Of a stretch of DNA of 64,000 nucleotides, positions 22,050 to 33,502 are shown in pieces. Source of the DNA: Diphasiastrum complanatum (taxonomy: Eukaryota; Streptophyta; Lycopodiopsida; Lycopodiales; Lycopodiaceae). The stretch spans positions 13,920,049-13,984,048 of the forward strand of contig CM055095.1 of the NCBI GenBank assembly GCA_029204225.1. The letters are read 5' to 3'. The position numbers and the translations under genes were made by a program. How positions within the stretch are numbered: the first letter of the stretch is position 1; each line of letters begins with the position of its first letter. The notes under the pieces were generated by a model that saw nothing but the letters and a program-made list of their open reading frames with translations, did no database searches and was not told where the DNA came from.

Positions 22050-22527
22050 ATGTGTGAGGCCGCCCTTAATGTTTCTTGAAGTTTACATGTGTTGATCTTG
22101 CTAAATAGTTAATGATTTACATCTAGATCTTGATCTAATCAATAGAACTTGTTAGATCACTTGATTTGGCAATCAACACCTCTTGAACATTGATTGTACT
22201 AATCAATCATTGTCCAAAAATAAGAAAATCAACAATCCTTACCCAAATTCCATTTCCAATTATTGAAATACTAGTGAGTTTTTTATCAACTTTTGCCATG
22301 TCCTTAATGTACTTACTTTAATTTATAGCCTTCTACGTACTAACATGAAGATATTTATTTCGTGTATCACATGAATCACATTTCAAGTGAATTTGCCATT
22401 CCAAAACAAACTTATCTCTTGGACCACTGGAACACATAGCTACATTGGAACACAAACGTCATTCTACATGAGTAGCTACATATGTTAGTGTCTCACAAGT
22501 CTTAGAATTAAGTCAAAGCCCTCACTT
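22050..22527. other. No gene; LTR-like debris
   Basis: Begins at a CCACATGTGTGAGG palindrome of the type found in the copia LTRs of this window; otherwise AT-rich without open frames of note. Confidence 0.5.
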
Positions 22528-22620
22528 TGACTAGTTGGCTAGGAAGGGGACAATTCCTATCCTATCACACCAATGCAAGTTGAATTGAATTTATATATAT
22601 TCACTCTATTGGGATTGGGG

Positions 22621-22642
22621 TTGTGTGTGTGTGTGTGTGTGT
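22621..22642. repeat. (TG)n microsatellite
   Basis: Uninterrupted GT dinucleotides; the equivalent site in copy 2 (26205-26220) is shorter and interrupted. Confidence 0.9.
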
Positions 22643-22838
22643 CGCCTCATATTGCACAAGCATTGGCCTATGTGGCTCCAACGTAGTGACACCACACATT
22701 TTTTTTTATTTAAATTTTGTTATTCTCTATTGAAAACCTTGCCCTTGATTTTTGCTTGTGTGACTTATTGACATGTGTGCTTTTGTCTCATCATTTTCTG
22801 GTAGTTGTGGCAGCTTCTACATTAGAAAAAAAAAAGGA

Positions 22839-22861
22839 TGTGTGTGTGTGTGTGTGTGTGT
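22839..22861. repeat. (TG)n microsatellite
   Basis: GT dinucleotide run; counterpart at 26424-26443 in the second copy. Confidence 0.9.
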
Positions 22862-23417
22862 TTGTCGAGGCCCACGAAAAATCTTGGCACCTGGTTGTCA
22901 CCCATGTGGAAAACTGAAAAAAGTAAGGAAAAACTTGAGACTTAAAAATTTTGTTGGGTTTTCTACTGGCATGCCCGTGGCACATGCGTACTTGGGACAT
23001 GCGTACTGGTGCTTGGAAGGGCCAAGGGTGAGGGGTGTGATGATGATTGTAGGTGAAGGAGAGCATAGCATTGCTCAAGAAGAACCCACAAGGTCAAAAA
23101 ACCAATTAGATGATTTGAATCTACGTGGCCTATTTTGAAATGAGGAGGAAATCAAAGGCCCAACAATGAAGGAATCAATTGCTTGGCGTTGGAGAAGGAA
23201 AAACCAGTCACAGTATGATTATATTCGCTTATTGGCACGGGGACATCTTTGGCCCCGAACTAACCGAACTAATGTGTGATTGACACATGATGACGGGGCA
23301 TGGAATAAGAATTTCCCGATCACGTGGCGGTCCCGCAAGGGCACTGGGACCACCTCAGGCACCATGTTGAGTGAGACCCGCCGAGTCTCGAGACCATTCT
23401 TTTCAAGAGGCACCAGT

Positions 23418-23655
23418 CTTTCGTGGGCCCCTGGGCACGGAGGGCGGGTGCGAGCCCAAGAACCGATTTTCGTGGGGCACCAAGATTTTTATCCAGCGCA
23501 CGCCCTCATGTGCAGATGAAAGTGAATATGGTCTGCTTTTGAGTATATATGCAAGCAAATTCACTTTTCCTAGAACATTATGGGATAAACTTACGCATGC
23601 CATGTGTCAAGAGCACATGGAAGAGACCATTTAAAGGCCTTAGGGCGGCGGGCAG
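23418..23655 (-). repeat. GC-rich dispersed block, copy 2
   Basis: Reverse complement of the block after the PIF1-like stop codon (188-448), inside segmental copy 1. Confidence 0.7.
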
Positions 23656-24265
23656 GACCTGGGGACACCCGCATACCGTTTAAGGTGATCTCGGCCAAAT
23701 CAGACGTGCCTAGTAAAAAAAGGGCGTGAGCATGACTATAGTAGAAAAATACAATCATCCAATATGTTTTCAGCTAAATTGTCGAACACACAAGCCAACT
23801 GCATACTGACATTTCAACAATGATTAAGTAACAACCATCATAATCTGTAGATATGGTACTGATAGTCATATCATGATGGCTTACTTGCTGCCCGCTAGAA
23901 ATTACAACACAATGACAACTATCAGCCAGTCACTCCAGCTATTTAAGTGTGCTGTATTTGGCAGATTCGTATCTCGTACCTTGTCAAGCTTCTGTTCCTT
24001 TAGTGCATGACAGCCTGCTCAAACTGAGCACTTGGAAAGTTTTGTACCTTTGTCTGTGATCCAATGCAAGCAACAGATCAAACACTTAGCTGATGGGTAT
24101 TGCATAATAGTGTTAGCCTCATGTAATCTGCCTTCCAGAAAGTAATCCATTATGTGAAAAGCAAACGCTGTCATTTAGAATCCGGCGTCATCAGTTTCCT
24201 AGGTAGCTCCAAGTCGCCAGCTTCAGACCTTGCACCTACACCGCTCTCGGTGGCTATCAAGTTTC

Positions 24266-25617
24266 ACTAGAAGACAGTGACTGCTGCCTCTGTCCGTCGG
24301 TCACATGCAGAGTCACATCATCTTTACCTGATAGACCCATCTATGAAGTATATTATACATGAATTGGAAGTCAGTACTTTGGTAACTGCACTTAGAAAAC
24401 AAGGACTAATTTACTTGATTCCAGAATAATCTATGCTCGTTGCAGCCCCTGTCCACTAAACATTAGAGGAGAAGAAGGAATAATCACGGCACACGGCCAA
24501 TCAACACAGCCATAATGTTGATCTATCTTGTACAACTCAACGTCTGCAGATTTGAATGTTGGCACTACCACTCCCATTCATGTTGTTGTCGATTGTAGCT
24601 TTGGAAAATGAACAGAATATATGAACAGAGGGCCACCAGGAACCAATGACCACGCAGCTAGCTTTTGCTGATCAAGGCACACATCTTGAGACTTGAATCC
24701 ATTGATGCATTATAGGAAATATCTCTATGAGAAGTGTGATGGGACGTGGAGAGTCATGTGGTTTTTGTTGTGAAGACTTTGTGAGAACCTTCATATAGCA
24801 GCATGATCTATAACCCTCCGAGGCCGTTCTGCTGAGGAAGGGCTATTCTGCAGAGGGTGGTAGCCGGTACGACCTCGACCAAAGGCCCTTCCCACGGTGG
24901 AATGGCCTAGCAGGTGACAGCTTGAAAACTTTTTTACTTTATTTTTTTTCTTTTCTAGCCACCCAAAACACTAATATTCATCAAAGAAGAAATCTAGATA
25001 ATGATCAACTCATCTTATATGTGAACTCATCTTATATGTGGTCAATTACACACACCACCCACCTCCCCAATTGAGGAGCCTCTCATGAGACCATTTTTAT
25101 TTCAAATGGACCCTTTTCATTATGTGCTCTATTTTCTTCCAACAATAAAAACAATGGCTTACGACCAATGTGCGCACCTACCTAAACGAGAAAATCAAAC
25201 ATATTTCATGTTTGATAGTACTGGATAATTTGTACTAGAGCATTTCTCAAGTACAAAGACTTTGTAAAGCAGTCGGGAGTTTACGAATGCGTAAAGTTAC
25301 CATTATGATGATCTACAACTCTAATATGAACTTAGAATATGATTATACGAGAACAATTAAATCTATTTTTGTGATGCTTACAATAAGGTGCTAGTTCTCC
25401 TCATCTTCCAATGACAACTTATGCATGAAGATGATGCCTAGTCCTGAGTAGACACAAAACAAGACATGTTTGATGAGATAATCATTAAATTTGCATTAAG
25501 TTTCAAAGTTGATAGTTAGTCAAGGCTAACATGTTGAGGTGGGTACGAGGAGAACTCGAGCCACATTTATATATTTATATCGGTTTGATAGAAAATATAA
25601 GTACTTGGTAGTCAAAG
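24266..25617. other. No recognisable gene
   Basis: 1.35 kb between duplication copy 1 and a short dispersed repeat; mixed composition, no frame or motif I could support. Confidence 0.5.
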
Positions 25618-25738
25618 CCCATCACCCAGCTTTGATATAAATATGATAAATTTCATAATAATTTGCCTTAACTTTGATAATTTATCGTTATGTAATTGGT
25701 ATCACTATATATATCAATTTCTTTTAAAATTTCCTATA
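25618..25738 (+). repeat. 120-bp dispersed repeat, copy 1, next to a copia fragment
   Basis: Matches 29048-29160 from CACCCAGCTTTGATAT to TATATATCAATTTCTTTT. In both places a copia pol fragment follows within about 60 bases. Confidence 0.75.
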
Positions 25739-25765
25739 CTTATAAACTGTAACAAGGAATAAATC

Positions 25766-25771
<6 letters not shown>

Positions 25772-25799
<28 letters not shown>
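25772..25799. repeat. (TG)n microsatellite
   Basis: About 14 GT repeats directly before the copia RT fragment. Confidence 0.92.
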
Positions 25800-26115
25800 G
25801 AAAAGGTTTTCTTCAAACTAAAGGCATAGATTATGATGAAACTTTTGCACCTGTAGCAAAACGTGTAGCTATACTTGTAACTATAAGGTTGATCATTTGT
25901 ATTGCTACTTTATTCAAATGGGAACTTTTCCAAATGGATGGGAGGAGGAGATCTACATGTTGCAACCCGAGGGCTTCATCAAAGATGGAGATGAAGACAA
26001 AGTTTGCCACTTGAAGAAAAGCTTATATGGACTTAAGCAAGCACCTAGAGCTTGGTACTCTAGGTTGCATACCTTCCTCTACTCTATGCATTTTGTGATA
26101 AGTTCTTATGACTAG
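25800..26115 (+). pseudogene. Copia RT fragment, plus strand
   Basis: GIDYDETFAPVAKR, then WELFQMD, then by internal deletion and frame change to EEEIYMLQPEGFIKDG and KSLYGLKQAPRAWYSRL, stopping at SSYD. Very close to the RT of element 2 but in opposite orientation. The normally intervening AFLNG segment is lost. Ends at the border of duplication copy 2. Confidence 0.85.
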
Positions 26116-27029
26116 TTGGCTAGGAAGGGGACAATTCACGAATCCTATCACACCAATGCAAGTTGAATTGAATTTATATATATTTACTCTATTGGGATTG
26201 GGGTTGTGTGTGTATGTGTGTCCTCATATTGTGCAAACATTGGCCTATGTGGCTCCAACGTAGTGACACCACACATTTTTTTAATTTAAATTTTTTATTT
26301 TTTTATTGAAAACCTTGCCCTTGATTTTTTGCTTGTGTGACTTATTGACATGTGTGCTTTTGTCTCATAATTTTCTAGTAGTTGTGGCAGGTTCTACTTT
26401 AGAAAAATAAAAAAAAGCCCCATATGTGTGTGTGTGTGTGTGTCGGCCCATGAAAAATCTTGGCACCAGGCTATCACCCATGTGGAAAACTGACAAAAGT
26501 AGGGAAAAATTTGAGACTTAAAATTTTGTTGGGTTTTGGGCTGGCCTGCCCGTGCCACATGGCGTACTGGTGCTTGGAAAGGCCAAGGGTGGGGGGTGTG
26601 ATGATGATTGTAAGTGAAGGAGAGCATAGCATTGCCCAAAAAGAACCCAGAAGGTCAAATAACCAATCAGATGATTTGGATCTGCGTGGCCTATTTTGAA
26701 ATGAGGAGGAAATCAAAGGCCCAAAAATGAAGCAATGAAGGAATCAATTGCTTGGCTTTGTCAAATCTTGATAAGATCTTGAAAGTTGGAGAAGGAAAAA
26801 CCAGTCACTATATGATGATATTTGCTTATTGGCACGGGGACATCTTTGGCCCCGAACTAATGTGCGATTGACACATCATAACCGGGCATGAACAAGAATT
26901 TCCCGGTCACGTGGTGGTCTCGCGTGCGCTTGGGCACCGAGAGTACCTCGGGCACCGAGAGTACCTCGGGCACCATGCTAAATGGGTCCCGCTGAGTCCT
27001 GGGACCATTCTTTTCAAGAGGCACCAGTT

Positions 27030-27275
27030 TTTCGTGGGCCCCTGGCAGGGTGGGTGTCGGAAGGCCCCGAGCCCAAGAACCGATTTTCGTCGGGCACCAT
27101 GATTTTTATCCAGCGCACGACACGCATGCCCTCATGTGCACATGAAAGCATATATGGCTTTTGAGTATATATGCAAGCAGATTCACTTTTCCTAGAACAG
27201 GGATAAACTTACGCATGCATGTGTCAAGTGCACAGGGAATAGACCATTTAAAGGCCGGGCAGGGCGGCGGGCAGC
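27030..27275 (-). repeat. GC-rich dispersed block, copy 3
   Basis: Third copy of the 188-448 block, inside duplication copy 2, with CACCCACC and GGCCTTCCG ends closer to copy 1 than to copy 2. Confidence 0.7.
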
Positions 27276-27708
27276 ACCTGGGGACACCCGCGTACAGTTT
27301 AAGAAGATCTCCGCCAAATCAGACATGCCTAAAGAGAGTGAGCATGACTATAGTAGAAATATACAATCATCCAATATGTTTTCAGCTAAATTGTCGAACA
27401 CACAAGCCAATTGCATACTGACATTTCAACAATGATTAAGTAACAACCATCATAATCTGTAGATATGGTACTGATAGTCATATCATGATGGCTTACTTGC
27501 TGCCCGCTAGAAATTACAACACAATGACAACTATCAGCCAGTCACCCCAGCTATTTAAGTGTGCTGTATTTGGCAGATTCGTATCTCGTACCTTGTCAAG
27601 CTTCTGTTCCTTTAGTCCATGATAGCCTGCTCAAACTGAGCACTCGGAAAATTTTGTACCTTTGTCTGTGATCCAATGCAAGCAACAGATCAAACACTTA
27701 GTTGATGG

Positions 27709-27914
27709 CAGTGGTCGAGAAAGCTTTTTTGGGTTCTCCTCCAAAAAACCTTTATTTTCTGAACTCTTTCGGTTTTCTCAAGGATGACCCTCAATACATG
27801 CCGATTATACATTGTTTTATGACCTAAAAAAAACCTGCAAGTTTTTGAGCATGCCAATTTTTGACAGAAGTTGCCGGTTCCATTCCTGAACTTTGCCGGC
27901 TTTCCCGAACACTG
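27709..27914. mobile_element. 206-bp hAT-like MITE
   Basis: Absent from the matching site in duplication copy 1, so its ends are defined by an empty site. Termini are imperfect inverted repeats: CAGTGGTCGAGAAAGC at the left and, reading inward from the right, CAGTGTTCGGGAAAGC. Flanks GTTGATGG (27701-27708) and GCCGATGG (27915-27922) form an 8-bp target duplication with two changes; the empty site reads GCTGATGG. An 8-bp duplication plus CAGTG ends is typical of hAT elements. No coding capacity. Confidence 0.85.
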
Positions 27915-28104
27915 GCCGATGGGTATTGCATAATAGTGTTAGCCTCATGTAATCTGCCTTCTAGAAAGTAATCCATTGTGTGAAAAGCAAATGCTGTCAT
28001 TTGGAATCCGGTGTCATCAGTTTCCTAGGTAGCTCCAAGTTCCAAAGCGCGCCAACTTTAGACCTTGCACCTACACCGCTCTCGGTGGCTATCAAGCTTC
28101 AGAC

Positions 28105-28524
28105 CTTGCACCTACACTAGGATAAGAGGAAAGAAAATGTTTGGCCATTTTTATTTGCAAACAAAATTGAGATTCAGATTTTACTAGAAAGCTTCTAGCT
28201 AACATTGACTAAAAGCTTGTTCATGGTTTTTCCATTCATGAGCTAAAGAAAAAATGAAACTCAGAGAAACATGCAAGTACACCATGAGGGATAACATGAA
28301 ATCCAACATTCTATAGCTACAAAGGGAGAGGGGGGTGAGAGACACAATGAAGTATATATTTATCTTTGCCTATTGTGAAGAAGAGAAGTGGATCAAAAGT
28401 ACTTTAAGGCCTAGCTTTGTACTTGTGGATAGATCCATTTTGATTGTACTTTAATCTATAAATCCACTTACAAGGAAGTGGATTCTTCCCATGTGGAAGG
28501 TATACACATCCCAAGTTTGATTAT
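28105..28524. other. No recognisable gene
   Basis: Ordinary AT-rich sequence between the duplication and a copia gag fragment. Confidence 0.5.
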
Positions 28525-29040
28525 CTAGCAAGGCATCAAACTCAGCTCTCCAAAATTGTGACTTACTAGCATCTTCAAAACTAGATGGCTCTTCAAGCTA
28601 AGGTTAAGAAGGAGTAAGAAGTAGTAGGATTTGAGTCTTCCTTTTTCTTTCCCTTCAAATGTTTGAACAAGATTGGTGAACTCATCACCAAGTCCATTCA
28701 AAATGACTTGTACCAATTGAATTTTGTGTTTTATCTCCAATTAAAGCCAATTATTTGTTCAAAGATTTAATTCTTAGCACATATTCTTGTGCACTCTCTC
28801 CGCTTCCCTTCATGATTTGGAGCACTTGATTCCTTAGCATGAGTATCCTAGAAGTGTTATTGGAAATGCCTTTTAATGAATCCCAAGCCTCTTTGGCCGA
28901 GACACAAGAAGCTACCTCTTTCAAGAGGTCATTGCTTACATTCATTTTTAAACAATGCAAGGCCAATCTAGCCTTCTTCTTGTATTTTACTAGTTCTTGA
29001 CCTCCTTGAGGTTCTTCCTACTCTCCAAGAACTATATCAT
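28525..29040 (-). pseudogene. Copia gag fragment (element-3-like)
   Basis: Two frames, 28966-28751 (CLKMNVSNDLLKEVASCVSA, RNQVLQIMKGSGESAQEYVL) and 28740-28525 (QVILNGLGDEFTNLVQTFEG), match the UBN2 gag of element 3 (50804-49935) in order. The frame breaks between them near 28745. No LTR or pol sequence accompanies it. Confidence 0.85.
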
Positions 29041-29047
29041 AGAGGTC

Positions 29048-29160
29048 ATGGATCACCCAGCTTTGATATATATATATATGATAAATTTTATAATTTGCTT
29101 TAAGTTTGATAATTTACTGTTATGTAATTGGTATCACTATATATATCAATTTCTTTTAAC
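29048..29160 (+). repeat. 120-bp dispersed repeat, copy 2
   Basis: Second copy of 25618-25738; joins a copia RNase H fragment without a gap at 29161. Confidence 0.75.
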
Positions 29161-29583
29161 AAGATGGATAAAAAATCTACAAGTGCTTTCACTATATTTC
29201 TTGGAGGAAATCTCATATCTTGGCTTTCCAAAAAGCAAGACACTATTTCTCTTTCATCATGTGAGGCCGAGTATAAGGCACTTACTACAACAACAAAATA
29301 AGTGCTTTGGATCAAGAGGTTATTATTGGAGCTCAAATGCATTAAGGAGGAGGATTTGCCTTTGATCAAATGTGACAACATCTCGGCCCAAGCCCTTGCT
29401 AACAATCCAATTTTTCATGCAAGGAGCAAGCATATCAAAGTTTCACATCACTTTGTGAGAAAGAGGCTTATTGGAGGAGAGATCTACTTGGAGCATATTG
29501 ATACATCTTCATGCATTGCCAATCTACTCACCAAACCATTGATCAAGAGTTCCAAGATCAATGCTTACATTAGAGAAACTTAG
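29161..29583 (+). pseudogene. Copia RNase H fragment, plus strand
   Basis: KMDKKSTSAFTIFLGGNLIS, then SLSSCEAEYKALTTTTK, followed by an in-frame TAA near 29300. It then continues WIKRLLLELKCIKEEDLPL, CDNISAQALANNPIFHARSK and LTKP. Same family as the RNase H at 58680-59250 and 55612-56100. The frame leaves copia homology after KPLIKSS and ends at TAG 29581-29583. Confidence 0.88.
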
Positions 29584-29657
29584 AGCCTGAAGAGGGCCTT
29601 TGAAAAAGGTGTTTTTTTATTTTTTTTCTTATTTTCGTTGCCATGTGGACCAATTCA

Positions 29658-30030
29658 TTAGAGGAGTTCTAAATCCAAAAAAGAGCCTTTGTAAAGATTC
29701 TTTTTATTATATTTCTCAAATTTTTCTTACACATGGACCAATCAAAACACTCAAATTTGAAATCTACGTAACGTAACTTTTTGAGTCCACATTTTGATTC
29801 CATACTAAAAATGGCAAAACTTTTTAGTGGTAAGTCCAAATTTAGCGAAGTTTAGTGCATTGGAAAGCGCTCAACAAGGGCTTTCAATGATATGTTAGAT
29901 GACATACTTTTGAGCTACGATTAAAAAGTTATGGCAAGTCAAAAGTATTAGTGTTATATTATTTTAATAATAACAAAGGCACCTTGCACAAATTCTTAAA
30001 GGGTCTTTTTCGAACTCAAAACTCCTCTAA
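29658..30030. mobile_element. MITE-like element with ~45-bp inverted ends
   Basis: The left end TTAGAGGAGTTCTAAATCC and the reverse complement of the right end (TTAGAGGAGTTTTGAGTTCG) align over about 45 bp with scattered mismatches. The interior is non-coding. No clear target duplication, so the superfamily is undetermined. Confidence 0.5.
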
Positions 30031-30830
30031 CGGAAACCTTGAAATCAAGATTCTACGTAACGTATAATTTTCCAAATATAAATAAAATAAAAACTTTTAA
30101 CATATATTGTTGTTTCATCGGGCATCATGTGGAAATGCTATTGGTTGATGAGGCCTGCCCTTCCAGCTCATCACTGTCCGAAGAGACCCAAAAATATTGA
30201 AAATGAATATGACAGATGGTTGAGATGAGAAAATCGATGTACCATTAATGGATATGCATTGTCAAATTATGATTAAGAGGGTTAACTAGAGTTAATTTGT
30301 GGCACCAAATAGATCAGTGTTTCAAATTTACGCCAACACATTTTTTCAGATTCATGGCTTTTTGTCTACGCAAATTTTCAGATTCATAGTTCAGTGTTTC
30401 AGATTTTTGCATGCACATTACGAATGGCGCCATCAAGGAAGCCGTGCTCCTCAATCAACTCTGTGCTTCTATTCAATAAGACAGATGATAATGGATTATG
30501 GGTGCCAAGAAAATATTCAAAAAACTCTTGGGTTTTGATGCATCCATCATCAAGATGAACATTTCGAAAAAGCAAAAGGTCAAAACTATCATTTTGATCT
30601 TATTGGAAGGCCAAAATTTTGGATTTCAGAACATCATTAGGAGGAAAATCTATTTATGAAATTCTAGTCCAACATGTATATATGCATTCAGAGATAAATG
30701 TGCAAGGAATCAACTGTCAAAATCACAAAAAAAGCAACTGTGAGTATTGATATTTTTGATACGTAGATTTTTGTCATTCATAAATATCTAATAGTAAACC
30801 TGCCAATCTGATCATTTTCTCTTGCAGATT
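30031..30830. other. No recognisable gene
   Basis: AT-rich; short plus-strand frames without family resemblance. Upstream of the pseudogene below. Confidence 0.4.
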
Positions 30831-32239
30831 TATATCCATCCAAGGGGTCCTGGTGTGGAGGCATTTTCTGAGATATATCTCAGATTTAAGTCACCTGCTC
30901 AGTACTTCGTTATTCACATCTCAGAACAAGGACATGATTCATTATCAGGACCTGGTGGCACTCGACAAGCATAGCTATAAAGCTAAGCTTGACAGAATGT
31001 TCACCAAGTTACATAATGAATTCAAGTCTGTAGATGAGTGCCCAATTCACAATAAAAATGTAGATATGTCGATTTTCACTCTGCATTTGTTTTTTTTTTT
31101 TTTTATTAAATATTGTTGACGATTCAGAGACTGTCCCTTCCACTTCTGAAGTTGTTTCTTCCAGTGGTATAGAGTCTGAAAAGTCAAAGATTTAGATATA
31201 GATATTCTTTTTATTGATACGAATGTTAATTTAGATGATTGTTCAGATTTTGATCCTACTCGAAATAGGGCATCGTTTATAGGCCCTAGAACACCACTAC
31301 CCTTTCTCCTTCTAATAAATCTTTGATCACTTTGCCTACTTATAATATAGATAATAATTTGACAATGTCGGATATATAAGATCTTTTTTATTTCACTGAG
31401 GCTGAGACTCTTTGCATTTTGAGCAAAGAGCTTGATGAATTTTCGAATATAATTGATTTTGATGCTGATGATCTTCTCCTTGGGGTTGACAATGTACATA
31501 ATAATAAGTTCTATTCAGGGAAAGATTGCTTGAAAATAAATGTGGAGGAAGTGTGCAACAAAGAAGATGATCTACCTTCTGAGGAGGAGTTTCTCATAAT
31601 CCAAAGTCAACTTGGATTTCCACAACCAATTGTCTATTCACCAACAATATTGACATCGAAAGGTGGACATAATATTGATGGAGAGACAGTAATCAGGGAA
31701 GACAAAGCCAAATGCGTAAGCTTTTGTATCTTATCATGTACTAGTAGATTCGTTATGTCAGATTATATACTGGAGCTTACTTTGTTTTTTTATCATTTCA
31801 GGAAACAATTTTCCTTGATGATTTCGCAATTCGTTGAGGAGGGCAGAGATCTTTTACTGGAGAATTTTCAAGAGATCATGCACTGGGGCACTATCTGAAG
31901 TTCTTCAAGAATAATGAGATAAGTGTTGCCCATTCAAAGTTTCATCAACATGGTGAGATTATGATTATGGCAATCAAGACACTGTCTCATTTTCTTGGAG
32001 GACATAATTTCAATAAGGTTCATAAAATTATTTTTGTAAAGAAAACCATTGCGGTTAAAATTTTAGGATATGGACCAATGAATTCCATGCTCAGATAATC
32101 TCATTTTGCATTGTATGCTGCTTACGTTGATTTGAGTAAGCATGAAAACTATGAGCTGTTGGATCCATACAAAAGAAGAAAATTGTTGCATGATTCTAAG
32201 TTGCAACTTTCATTGGAGAAAGTATCGGAAGAAGAGTAG
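30831..32239 (+). pseudogene. Intron-containing pseudogene of unknown family
   Basis: Coding-like segments with plausible splice junctions: an exon after TTGCAG near 30826 (IHPRGPGVEAFSEIYLRF); a long acidic exon 31419-31717 (MSKELDEFSNIIDFDADDLL, EEVCNKEDDLPSEEEFLIIQ) ending at a GTAAGC donor; an acceptor TTTCAG at about 31801; and further coding-like sequence to 32239 (HYLKFFKNNEISVAHSKFHQ, HFALYAAYVDLSKHENYELL). Stops and frameshifts occur near 31200-31390, 31835 and 32095. I do not recognise the protein; a host gene copy or transposon-captured gene are both possible. Confidence 0.45.
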
Positions 32240-32679
32240 ATACTGCTGAATTGTACTTTGTAAATATTTTTATTTAATATACAAAGCCATTTTTTGTCCT
32301 TTTATAATTTCAGACTCATCTAACTTGAGAACAACTATCAACTTGTTATTGACATTCTCATTTGTAATACCGTAAAAATTTATGATGAATGTGATGGATT
32401 ACCAACTATTGTCTACATACCTCGGTTTAACATGTCTTTTTTTAAAAAAAAAAAATGAAATGGTCGTGGGATTAGAAACTTTTTAATATTTACCTGTGCA
32501 AATGCCTCCTTTATCATCTTAAACATTGTTGCATATGCTTCTCTACTGATGCTAGAAAAGTCACATGCCCCCTGAAGCAATGTAGTGTCTAATATTTTTC
32601 CAACTTCATTCATAATGCTATTAGTAACTGAAGTCTTAATCTTTTTCATTTTGTTATTGTTTAACATTGATTTCATAGA
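32240..32679. other. No recognisable gene
   Basis: AT-rich flank to the LTR that begins at 32680; a minus-strand frame of 87 codons at 32413-32676 has no family resemblance. Confidence 0.4.
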
Positions 32680-33017
32680 TGTGAAAAATTGAAAAAGATT
32701 ATCTATGTTAGATATAGGGGTCTTATGTTTTTTATATCAAGCATCTAGGTGTAGGATGTTGATAGGACCAAATTTGGGATAGATGGCAAATTATCCATTT
32801 CCACTTGTAATGCCACTATTTAGCCAAAATAGAGTAAGAGGCTAAACTCGTGCCAATTAGAGTGTAGAAAAGTGTAATACTTTTCTTTGATGAAATTTAA
32901 GAGGTCCAATAGGATTTAGAGGTGGAACCTTGAAGGGTCCAATAGAATTTGAGGTTTGCTTGAAAATGGTCCAATAGAATCTAGAGGTGCATGGATCAAT
33001 GGTCCAATAGGATTAAG

Positions 33018-33502
33018 AGGTGTGATTCATAAATATAAATATTAGCAAGCTGCCTTTTGTCTAACATTTATTGAGTTTTATTATTTTACAGATGTTCTAA
33101 AGAAATTCAAGATACAAGAATGCATGCTGGCATGAATTTTGTACACATGGTCCTCACTCTAATATTTCAAAGTTTTATGTTTCTACACTAACCTGTTTTA
33201 CAAGATATTGTATAGAAATTTAAGGTATACGACTGCATGCTAGCATGAATTTCTATACAAAGTCCTCACTCTAGAAATTCAAAGCCTATATTTCTACAAT
33301 GACCTATTTGGATTGTGTTTCATAGACCGATTCTTCATCATGTTTGATTCTTTCTTCCACACCATGCTTCGTCATGTCAAACTTTTCCCCATCACCCCAA
33401 AGGGCATATGCCTCCTCTCCATGAAGAAGAATGTAAATCTAGATGTGGACTTACAACTGTCTACATCTCCTCCCCAGCTTGCATCAGAATAGCCACTGAT
33501 CG
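33018..33502. mobile_element. Insertion inside the family-A LTR
   Basis: Absent from the two other LTRs of the family. Contains two diverged tandem units of about 105 bp (33096-33200, 33211-33310; each with GCATGCTNGCATGAATTT) and, at its right, a minus-strand copia RNase H scrap. Confidence 0.7.
33361..33500 (-). pseudogene. Copia RNase H scrap
   Basis: Reverse strand reads [20 protein letters not shown] followed by a degenerate serine/aromatic stretch, the catalytic-Asp segment of copia RNase H. Only about 45 codons; different family from the surrounding LTR. Confidence 0.75.

Larger units (their letters stand above)
22528..24265. repeat. Segmental duplication, copy 1 (empty MITE site)
   Basis: Matches 26109-28104 in the same order and orientation, from GACTAGTTGGCTAGGAAGG to GGTGGCTATCAAG, spacing about 3.6 kb. 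Contains the second GC-rich block and two TG microsatellites. No convincing gene within; small frames on both strands are not shared consistently by the two copies. Confidence 0.85.
26109..28104. repeat. Segmental duplication, copy 2 (with MITE)
   Basis: Second copy of 22528-24265, about 250 bp longer, chiefly because of a MITE at 27709-27914. Several small indels separate the copies. Confidence 0.85.

Noticed and set aside
22773-23138. Plus-strand frames in the segmental duplication (and counterparts at 26394-26716)
   Set aside because: Reading frames are interrupted differently in the two copies and include translated TG microsatellites.
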